Positions 1-6,532 of a DNA stretch of 47,375 bases are shown here, in pieces. Both the position numbers and the translations under genes were made by a program. The notes beneath the pieces were generated by a model that was given only the letters and a program-made list of their open reading frames with translations, was not told the origin of the DNA and searched no databases. The stretch spans positions 1 to 47,375 of the forward strand of contig JBKEDE010000040.1 in the NCBI GenBank assembly GCA_047975265.1. The letters run 5' to 3'. The stretch's first letter is position 1. Every line of letters starts with the position of its first letter. Source of the DNA: UJ101 sp047975265 (lineage in GTDB: Bacteria; Bacteroidota; Bacteroidia; Flavobacteriales; UJ101).

Positions 1-2
1 GT

Positions 3-209
3 CATTTGGTTTCAATGAATAAAAACGGAATTCAGGTAATGGTTTATATGACAATGATTGCTTCAATGTTACTTTTGATTTACAAAAAAGCAAATAATAT
101 AGGATATAAAACTGCTAAAAGGCGTATCGCAATGGAACTTAGAGATATGATTACGGCTATTCTAATTGTTTTTGCCGGTGGAGATCCAGACAAAGTTTTT
201 AAAACTTAA
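3..209 (+). pseudogene. 3' end of IS transposase (partial at window edge)
   Basis: The reading frame is open from the left edge and ends at 209, so only about 68 C-terminal residues are visible. The stretch NGIQVMVYMTMIASMLLLIY followed by KKANNIGYKTAKRR resembles the C-terminal tail of DDE transposases of the IS4-like type common in Flavobacteriia (recognised from memory, not searched). No catalytic residues lie in the visible part. Whether the element is intact cannot be judged; no terminal inverted repeat was identified between the stop and the terminator at 214. Confidence 0.6.
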
Positions 210-213
210 TCAT

Positions 214-242
214 AAAAAAATGGCCGGAATTTCTTCCGACCA
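214..242 (-). terminator. Intrinsic terminator for degQ
   Basis: Arms 221-229 and 234-242 pair around a 4-nt loop. Position 224/239 is a C/A mismatch on the plus strand but a G-U pair in the minus-strand RNA, and the A7 run at 214-220 becomes U7 downstream of the hairpin on that strand. Both facts fit a minus-strand terminator for degQ, which ends at 290. Confidence 0.7.
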
Positions 243-248
243 TGACTG

Positions 249-268
249 CCGAATTTTCGGACTTTTTT
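249..268 (+). terminator. Intrinsic terminator for the transposase
   Basis: CCGAA and TTCGG (249-260) form a short perfect stem followed by ACTTTTTT at 261-268. It sits 40 bp after the transposase stop and faces the degQ terminator, so the two convergent genes are separated by back-to-back terminators. Confidence 0.6.
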
Positions 269-289
269 ATTTATATTTAAAAATGAACG

Positions 290-1786
290 TTAATCCATTT
301 CAAATCCTCCATAAATTTTTCTACCGTATTTATCTAAAAAGACCATACTGACTTCTCCTTTATAACCTTTAAGAATTTTATCTACATCTTTTGGTGTAGA
401 AACTTTTTTCTGATTAATAGCCAAAATAACACATCCGGTTGTTAAACCTTGCACTTGATTGATTTTACCACTATTCAATTTTGTAATTTGAACACCAAAA
501 TCAATGCCGTAACGTTTTCTGAATTTTTCAGGAGCTTCTGCTAATTCTGCTCCCAATACTTCTGAAACGGTTAATTCATCTTTACTTCTCATTTTAGCCA
601 CGCCGTGTTTATCTCTTAAAACAACGTTATAAACTTTTTCTTTTCCGTTGCGATTTACCGTAATTTTTACCGTATCACCCGGATGTTTAGAATTGAGGTA
701 TCCTATTAGAGAAGCATTATTTGTAATCTTTTGATTATCAATCTTCTTAATGATATCGCCTTTTTCCAATCCGGCTTCTAAAGCAGCTCCATTTTCATCC
801 ATGTCATAGATTAGAACCCCTTTTTGAACAGCTATATTTTCATTAAATTGTTTATTGTACCGCGATACGATATCTTCATCTGAAAGATCAATAGGTGTAA
901 CACCGATTAAACCGCGTTGAACAAAACCGTATTTTTTAATATCTTCAACGATTTTCTTCACCATGTTGGTAGGAACGGCAAAACCATACCCTATATAACT
1001 TCCTGTACGAGAGCTGATAGCAGAGTTTATGCCTACCAAGTCTCCATCGGTATTTACCAAAGCACCGCCTGAATTTCCGGGATTTATAGCGGCATCGGTC
1101 TGAATAAAAGATTCAACCGGATTTAAGTTTAAACTACGCCCTACGGCACTTACAATACCAGCTGTTACCGTTGAATTTAAACTGTAAGGATTTCCTACGG
1201 CTAACACCCATTCGCCCACTTTCAAATTATCTGAATTGGAGAAAGGTAAAAAAGGCAATCCTTTTTCATCAATTTTTAACAATGCTATATCGGAACTAGG
1301 GTCTGTACCTACTAATTCTGCATCATAAGTACGTTGGTCATTTAAAGTAACCTCGATTCGATCTGCTTTTTCGATAACATGATTATTGGTTACAATATAA
1401 CCATTGGCTGAAATAACAACACCCGAACCGTGTCCCATTTTTTGAGGTTCACCATCTTGTTGCTGTTGTTGTTGCTGACCACCTCCAAAAAAGAAATCAA
1501 AAGGATCAATGTATTGTTGCTGCTGCCTGTTGGAGTAATTTTTAACATTTACTACAGCATTAACCGTTTTGGAGGCAGCCTTTGTAAAATCCGCCGGATT
1601 ATTGGATGATGTTGGTTTACCAAAAACGTTAGGTAAATCATAGTTTACACTGGTTGTAACAAGTCCTGTTTCAGTTTCATTCACATTTTGATTGTTAGGT
1701 TGTTCTTCTAAGAAACCTTTGTAAGCTCCAAGTGTAATTCCTGCACTTAGAACTCCTACTACCGCATATCCTACTATTTTCTTCAT
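290..1786 (-). CDS. degQ: Do/DegQ-family periplasmic serine protease
   Basis: A 498-residue HtrA-type protease that degrades or refolds damaged envelope proteins. An N-terminal hydrophobic segment (about 1-22) should export or anchor it. The trypsin-like domain has H136 (in TNNHVI), D166 (in SSDIALL) and S239 (in GNSGGA), so the triad is complete. Two PDZ domains follow, at about 280-380 and 400-498. Between residues 87 and 110, before the protease core, is a Gln-rich stretch (QQQQ, then a phenylalanine- and glycine-rich patch, then seven Q), at the position of the LA regulatory loop of Do proteases. The gene is monocistronic, divergent from dapF, and ends at a strong terminator. The start gives a normal signal sequence (MKKIVGYAVV). 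Confidence 0.95.
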   Translation of the reverse strand: MKKIVGYAVVGVLSAGITLGAYKGFLEEQPNNQNVNETETGLVTTSVNYDLPNVFGKPTSSNNPADFTKAASKTVNAVVNVKNYSNRQQQQYIDPFDFFFGGGQQQQQQQDGEPQKMGHGSGVVISANGYIVTNNHVIEKADRIEVTLNDQRTYDAELVGTDPSSDIALLKIDEKGLPFLPFSNSDNLKVGEWVLAVGNPYSLNSTVTAGIVSAVGRSLNLNPVESFIQTDAAINPGNSGGALVNTDGDLVGINSAISSRTGSYIGYGFAVPTNMVKKIVEDIKKYGFVQRGLIGVTPIDLSDEDIVSRYNKQFNENIAVQKGVLIYDMDENGAALEAGLEKGDIIKKIDNQKITNNASLIGYLNSKHPGDTVKITVNRNGKEKVYNVVLRDKHGVAKMRSKDELTVSEVLGAELAEAPEKFRKRYGIDFGVQITKLNSGKINQVQGLTTGCVILAINQKKVSTPKDVDKILKGYKGEVSMVFLDKYGRKIYGGFEMD

Positions 1787-1968
1787 TTTGATATATTTGT
1801 TTCTTTTAATTAATTTTAATTTTTAACATCTATTATAAAAACAAAAACAATGCCCAAATATTGTATTACAAATGTAGTTTATTTATTTTTAACATTTTTT
1901 AGTAGTGTGTTACACTCGTTATTTGTAGTATATTTACCAAAACAAAAATAAGTTAAAGTATTGATAAG

Positions 1969-2757
1969 GTGAAATTTTCTATTTATAAATATCAAGGAAC
2001 CGGAAATGATTTTGTAATCTTGGATAATCGCAAAAAAGAATTTCCTTTGGATAAAAAATTAATCCAAAATATATGTAGCAGACGTTTTGGAATAGGTGCA
2101 GACGGGTTAATGCTTTTGGAAAATGATGAAAAAACTGATTTTTACATGTATTATTTCAATTCTGACGGAAATGAAAGTTCTATGTGTGGTAATGGTGGGC
2201 GTTGTTTAGTTCGGTTTGCTCACGATCTCAAGATTATTTCAAAAAACACTTCTTTTAATGCGATTGATGGTTTACACACAGCAACTGTTTTTCCTGACAA
2301 AATTGCATTAGGAATGGCAGATGTAGAAAAAGTAGCAGTTTATGATCAATATTATTTTCTTGATACAGGCTCACCTCATCATGTAGAATTTGTTGAAGAT
2401 ATTAAAAATTTTGATGTTTTTACTCATGGGAAGCAAATCAGAAACAGTACTTCTTATTTTGAAAAAGGTACTAACGTTAATTTTGCAGAAAAAATAGCCG
2501 ATAATACGCTGTTTGTCAGAACATACGAACGAGGAGTTGAAGATGAAACTTTTTCCTGTGGAACCGGAGTTACTGCCTCAGCGATTGCTTCTTATAAAAA
2601 AGGAATTACAGAAAATCGAGTATTTATCAATACATTAGGAGGGAAACTGGAAGTTCAGTTTCAAGAAAAAAATGATACATTTACAAACGTTATTCTAACA
2701 GGATCTGCCCAATTTGTATTTAAAGGAGAAATTAATACCTATGACTTTGACTTCTGA
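1969..2757 (+). CDS. dapF: Diaminopimelate epimerase
   Basis: 262 residues, the usual family length. It interconverts LL- and meso-diaminopimelate for lysine and peptidoglycan synthesis. The two catalytic cysteines are in their motifs: C73 in MCGNGGRC and C197 in SCGTGVTASA. The start is GTG at 1969; it yields the canonical N-terminus KFSIYKYQGTGNDFV, and no ATG fits better. There is no clear Shine-Dalgarno sequence, as is usual in Bacteroidota. The 3' end overlaps the next gene by 17 bp, so dapF, the GNAT gene and mltG probably form one transcript. Confidence 0.95.
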   Translation: MKFSIYKYQGTGNDFVILDNRKKEFPLDKKLIQNICSRRFGIGADGLMLLENDEKTDFYMYYFNSDGNESSMCGNGGRCLVRFAHDLKIISKNTSFNAIDGLHTATVFPDKIALGMADVEKVAVYDQYYFLDTGSPHHVEFVEDIKNFDVFTHGKQIRNSTSYFEKGTNVNFAEKIADNTLFVRTYERGVEDETFSCGTGVTASAIASYKKGITENRVFINTLGGKLEVQFQEKNDTFTNVILTGSAQFVFKGEINTYDFDF

Positions 2758-3265
2758 AAATATTAAACTACGAGCCTTAGAGCCTGAAGATATTTCTATT
2801 TTGTATGAATGGGAAAATCAAGCAGATCATTGGTTAGATTCCCAAACATTACATCCTTACTCGAAATATTTATTAAATCAATATATTGAAAATGCTTCAT
2901 ACGATATTTTTCAAATGAAACAATTACGGTTGGTCATTGTGTTAAAAATTAATAATCAATCTATTGGATTTGTAGATTTATTTGATTTGGATCTTAAAAA
3001 CAGCCGTGTGGCTTTGGGTATTTTGATTGGTGAGGAATCCTTTAAAAATAAAGGATATGCCTCAGAAGCCATCCAATTAATGATTCAATACGCCTTTAAA
3101 ACCCTTAATTTGAATCAGGTGTATGCTCATGTTGTTGCAAATAATAAAGTGTCTCTACAACTTTTTAAAAAAAACGGATTTGAAAAAACTATGGTAAAAA
3201 AAGATTGGGTTCAAATCAACCATCAGTTTTTAGATGTTAATTTATACCAAATATTCAAATCATAA
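2741..3265 (+). CDS. GNAT acetyltransferase, RimJ/RimL-like
   Basis: 174 residues from the ATG at 2741. The frame is open further upstream to a TTG at 2714, but the ATG is preceded by AAAGGAGA and gives a typical N-terminus (MTLTSENIKLRALEPEDISI). The fold is that of Acetyltransf_3 proteins: the acetyl-CoA loop lies around GEESFKNKGYASEAI, and the NKVSLQLFKKNGF helix follows. Members acetylate protein N-termini or small amines; the substrate cannot be read from sequence. The gene overlaps dapF by 17 bp and is 3 bp from mltG. Confidence 0.85.
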   Translation: MTLTSENIKLRALEPEDISILYEWENQADHWLDSQTLHPYSKYLLNQYIENASYDIFQMKQLRLVIVLKINNQSIGFVDLFDLDLKNSRVALGILIGEESFKNKGYASEAIQLMIQYAFKTLNLNQVYAHVVANNKVSLQLFKKNGFEKTMVKKDWVQINHQFLDVNLYQIFKS

Positions 3266-3268
3266 AAA

Positions 3269-4297
3269 ATGAAAAAAACACTGGGAATAATTGCTTTTTT
3301 ACTGATCATTTTAGGAGGATTGGCAGGTTATTATTTTTCTAATAAAATTTTTTTAAAAAAAACGCAAAAAGAAGGTTATGTTTACATCAGTTCAAATGCA
3401 ACTTTTGAAGAAGTAAAAAACAAAATTACGCCTTTTGTCGAAAACATAGAGGATTTTGAATGGGTTGCTTTGCAAAAAAAATACCCAAGCCATATTAAAG
3501 GAGGAAAATACAAAATAGAAAAAGGATGGAATAACAATAAATTAGTAAATCATTTACGTGCCGGAATACAGGAAGAAGTAAAAGTTCAGTTTAATAACGT
3601 AGAAACACTTCAGGAATTAGCCGGAAAAGTTTCCAAACAAATAGAAGCCGATTCAACAGCCATTTTACAATACATTTCCAATTCTGGATTTTTAGAAAAA
3701 AACCATCTGACAAAGGAAAATGTAAAACAAATTTTTTTACCCAATACATATAACTTTTATTGGAATACCTCTGCAAAACAATTTGTAGATCGTATGGAAA
3801 AAGAACATCAAAAATTTTGGAATGCCAAACGAAAGGCAGAAGCAGATCAATTAGGAATGACACCTCTGCAAATAACCTCGTTGGCAGCTATTGTAGAAAA
3901 AGAAACTGCCAAACGCAATGAACGACCTAAAGTAGCGGGATTGTACTTAAACAGGTTACGTGAAAACTGGAAACTGCAGTCTGACCCGACAGTTATTTAT
4001 GCAGTAAAAAAACGCATAGGATTTGATACGGTTATCAAACGTGTACTTTTTAAGCATTTACGAGAAGAATCACCTTATAACACTTATTTGAATTATGGCG
4101 TTCCGCCTGCACCGATTAACATTCCTGAGCCAAGCTCCATCGATGCTGTTTTAAATGCTTCAAAACATAATTATATGTATATGTGTGCCAGTGTTGAAAA
4201 TTGGGGATATCATGAATTTGCTCACTCTTTGGAAGAACATGAAGCTAATCGTAAAAAATACATTGATTGGTTGGATAAAAACCAAAAAGAAGAATAA
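3269..4297 (+). CDS. mltG: Endolytic murein transglycosylase MltG
   Basis: 342 residues. One N-terminal membrane helix (about 5-23) places the YceG-like domain in the periplasm, where MltG cuts nascent glycan strands and limits their length. The catalytic-region signature AAIVEKETAKRNERPKVAG is present, with conserved glutamates at 210 and 212, followed by LQSDPTVIYA and the GVPPAPINIPEPSSI segment typical of the family. It begins 3 bp after the GNAT gene. Confidence 0.93.
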   Translation: MKKTLGIIAFLLIILGGLAGYYFSNKIFLKKTQKEGYVYISSNATFEEVKNKITPFVENIEDFEWVALQKKYPSHIKGGKYKIEKGWNNNKLVNHLRAGIQEEVKVQFNNVETLQELAGKVSKQIEADSTAILQYISNSGFLEKNHLTKENVKQIFLPNTYNFYWNTSAKQFVDRMEKEHQKFWNAKRKAEADQLGMTPLQITSLAAIVEKETAKRNERPKVAGLYLNRLRENWKLQSDPTVIYAVKKRIGFDTVIKRVLFKHLREESPYNTYLNYGVPPAPINIPEPSSIDAVLNASKHNYMYMCASVENWGYHEFAHSLEEHEANRKKYIDWLDKNQKEE

Positions 4298-4338
4298 TGG
4301 TTATTTTTCAGACCTTAACTTAATACAAAACTTAAAAT

Positions 4339-5307
4339 ATGTTAGATGTACTTATTATTGGAGGAGGACCAATAGGAATGGCTTGCGGAATAGAAGCTCA
4401 AAAAAGACAATTAACGTATAAAATTATTGAAAAAGGCGTTTTGGTTAATGCTCTTTATCATTATCCGGTTAATATGACTTTTTTTTCAAGCTCGGAAAAA
4501 TTAGAAATTGGTAAAGTTCCTTTTGTATCTACAAATAGTCGCCCAACGCGTAATGAGGCTTTGGAATACTTCAGAAGAGTACAACAGCATTGGGATTTGG
4601 ATATTTCCTTATTTGAAAAAGTTGAAAAAATTATCAAAAAAGAAAATAAAATCTTTACAATTAAAACCTCAAAAAGTACCTATCAGGCTCAAAATATTGT
4701 GATAGCAACCGGTTTTTATGACAAACCACATTTATTAAATATTGAGGGAGAGAATCTTCCAAAAGTGAAACATTATTATGATGATCCGCATTATTATATT
4801 AATCAAAAAGTGGCTGTTATAGGAGCTTCAAATTCAGCAATAGATGCGGCTTTAGAAATTTATCGGAAAGGAGCAGATGTAACATTAATTATACGAGGTA
4901 AAGAGATTGGACACCGTGTAAAATATTGGATAAAGCCCGATATATTAAATAGAATAGAAGAGGGGAGTATCAAAGTTTATTATCAGTCGGAAGTAAAAAA
5001 AATAACATCCCAAAGTATTATAATGAATACTTCGGAAGGTCAAATTGAAATAGAAAATGATTGGGTATTAGCTATGACGGGTTATGAGCCTGATTTTGAG
5101 TTTTTAAAGAACGTAGGTATTCATTTGCAAAACGACGGATTGCAGACTCCTGAGTATAATCCTGAAACACAAGAATCCAATGTAAAAGGAATTTATTTAG
5201 CAGGAGTAGTTTGTGGAGGAATGTGTACAAATATTTGGTTTATTGAAAATTCAAAAATCCATGCAGAAAAAATTATGGAGGCGATAAAAATAAAAAAACC
5301 AGTATAA
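4339..5307 (+). CDS. ypdA: YpdA-family FAD/NAD(P)H disulfide reductase
   Basis: 322 residues. It starts with an FAD-binding GGGPIG motif (residues 8-13) and has a second nucleotide-binding motif, VIGASNSAIDAALEIYRKG. The segment FFSSSEKLEIGKVPF is characteristic of the YpdA family, whose characterised members reduce bacillithiol disulfide. There is no thioredoxin-reductase CxxC, as expected for YpdA. The two Cys near the C-terminus (VVCGGMCTN) are conserved-looking. The role in bacillithiol recycling is inferred from family membership. The stop codon lies inside a terminator hairpin. Confidence 0.88.
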   Translation: MLDVLIIGGGPIGMACGIEAQKRQLTYKIIEKGVLVNALYHYPVNMTFFSSSEKLEIGKVPFVSTNSRPTRNEALEYFRRVQQHWDLDISLFEKVEKIIKKENKIFTIKTSKSTYQAQNIVIATGFYDKPHLLNIEGENLPKVKHYYDDPHYYINQKVAVIGASNSAIDAALEIYRKGADVTLIIRGKEIGHRVKYWIKPDILNRIEEGSIKVYYQSEVKKITSQSIIMNTSEGQIEIENDWVLAMTGYEPDFEFLKNVGIHLQNDGLQTPEYNPETQESNVKGIYLAGVVCGGMCTNIWFIENSKIHAEKIMEAIKIKKPV

Positions 5308-5324
5308 AGTCATACCGGTTTTTT
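5293..5324. terminator. Bidirectional terminator between ypdA and the 5344-5982 gene
   Basis: AAAAAACC (5293-5300) pairs with GGTTTTTT (5317-5324), and GTAT with ATAC, with one A/C mismatch at 5301/5316 that becomes a U-G pair in minus-strand RNA. The loop is 6 nt. Flanking A and T runs let it serve both the plus gene ypdA and the minus gene ending at 5344. Confidence 0.8.
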
Positions 5325-5343
5325 ATCATAGTGAGAAAAATCT

Positions 5344-5982
5344 TTATGGATTTAATCCTAATACTTCATAATGCAATCTACCTGACATTTCGTTACTTCT
5401 ACTGTAGGTAGCAGAATGGTTGTTTACAGTAAAAGTATGAGTTTGATACATAGGAGAATTCCATTTTACAGTTGTGGACGTCTGTGTAGGTTGGATATTA
5501 TCTCCGTTTCCATCAAGTAAATAGAGTATTTTTACAATGCTTGCATCAGAATTAGGTCTTTTATTAATCATAAATTTTCCGCAGAAATTATTAACAATAC
5601 AGTTGTTATTAACAGTACCACTTAAAGGTGTGAAACAAAATTCTAACGTATGATTATACGATGTGTTTGTAGTAGAATAAAGAGTCGTTTCTGAACCATT
5701 TATAGTAGATGTTTTTTCTCCAAGTTTTACCCATGACTCACTTACATCACTGTATTGATAAAAATCTTTTTGACTATTATCATAAACAATCATAGAGTTA
5801 GAAGGTTTTTCAACTTCACTTACATCAGAAACTCGTGGAAATAGAACACCTGAATTGGAACTACTGACATCTAACACGGCTTCAGGTTCAGCTATACCGA
5901 TTCCTACTTGAGCCTTTAGATTTTTTACACATAAGATAAAGCATAACATTACAAATAATGTTGAAAAGTAATTTTTTTTCAT
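5344..5982 (-). CDS. Secreted protein of unknown function with a fibre-like N-terminal motif
   Basis: 212 residues with a clear signal peptide ending near LKAQ (about residue 25). The mature part opens with VGIGIAEPEAVLDV and SSNSGVLFPRV, a motif frequent at the start of flavobacterial surface or secreted proteins that resembles head or stalk segments of trimeric fibres. The rest is Ser/Thr/Asn-rich, has no catalytic motif that I can see, and contains three Cys (in EFCF, NNCI, NFCG). There is no lipobox and no C-terminal sorting domain. Function unknown. Confidence 0.75.
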   Translation of the reverse strand: MKKNYFSTLFVMLCFILCVKNLKAQVGIGIAEPEAVLDVSSSNSGVLFPRVSDVSEVEKPSNSMIVYDNSQKDFYQYSDVSESWVKLGEKTSTINGSETTLYSTTNTSYNHTLEFCFTPLSGTVNNNCIVNNFCGKFMINKRPNSDASIVKILYLLDGNGDNIQPTQTSTTVKWNSPMYQTHTFTVNNHSATYSRSNEMSGRLHYEVLGLNP

Positions 5983-6013
5983 TTTTTCTAATTTTTAAAT
6001 GTTTTTAAGCAGG

Positions 6014-6021
6014 CAAATTTA
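6014..6021 (-). promoter_or_regulatory. -7 element TAAATTTG upstream of the 5344-5982 gene
   Basis: Read on the minus strand this is TAAATTTG, an exact match to the Bacteroidota consensus TAnnTTTG, 32 bp from the ATG at 5982. No good TTG is seen at the -33 position. An inverted repeat (TAACAT at 6031-6036, ATGTTA at 6045-6050) lies just upstream, where an operator could sit. Confidence 0.5.
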
Positions 6022-6286
6022 TAGTGTATGTAACATGTAGTTGTATGTTATATGATGATTTACCTTAATATGAATAAAATTTTAAAAAAGATTATTTTTT
6101 TAGCAGAGAGATTTTAATAAAAAAAATAGTTTAAAAGCATAAATTTTTTATTCTTTTTACAAACTAATTAACATAATTATAATTTTTTGACAATTATTTC
6201 ATTTCTAAAACGATTTTTATACATTTTTTCACGTTAGACGGTTATTAAATATGATATTGGTCATGTTTTTGATTTTAGTAAACTTA
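6022..6286. other. Non-coding AT-rich spacer
   Basis: No open reading frame, RNA gene or repeat was recognised apart from the inverted repeat at 6031-6050. It contains long A and T runs (for example around 6085-6150). Confidence 0.5.
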
Positions 6287-6509
6287 CACCTTTGCATTTA
6301 CGAAAGATGAACGATATAAATTGAATGAAGAATGCGAAAAAAAATGTTTTATTACAAATTTTAATTGTAACGACAATATCTCTTTTAACACAAATGATTT
6401 AACTTTATCAGGTGTTTCAGGACTTAATGTAATCAGTATTGACCAAGAAATCGTGAGTTTTATTTCAGGACAATCTAATAATACCATAAAAAAGAGCCGG
6501 AGTCTTTAA
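6287..6509 (+). other. Short possible transcription unit, small RNA or broken small gene
   Basis: A near-consensus -7 element (CACCTTTG, 6287-6294) with a TTG 15 bp upstream (6269-6271, closer than usual) would start a transcript near 6300 that runs into the terminator at 6488-6523, so about 220 nt. Inside it, an ATG at 6325 opens a 25-codon frame with a basic start and a hydrophobic core (MKNAKKNVLLQILIV, then TTISLL) that looks like a signal peptide but stops at 6402. Another frame, open to 6509, continues with LTLSGVSGLNVISIDQEIV. It could be a frameshifted small secreted protein, a membrane peptide gene or a small RNA. Confidence 0.35.
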
Positions 6510-6523
6510 TCGAGCTCTTTTTT
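6488..6523. terminator. Bidirectional terminator upstream of the lptD 3' end
   Basis: AAAAAAGAGC (6488-6497) pairs perfectly with GCTCTTTTTT (6514-6523). On the minus strand it lies downstream of the lptD stop (6533); on the plus strand it ends the short unit at 6287-6509. Confidence 0.8.
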
Positions 6524-6532
6524 ATATTTTTT

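Noticed and set aside
6284..6487. Minus-strand ORF of 67 codons
   Set aside because: Antisense to the short plus-strand unit, no signal peptide, domain or promoter; likely a chance frame.
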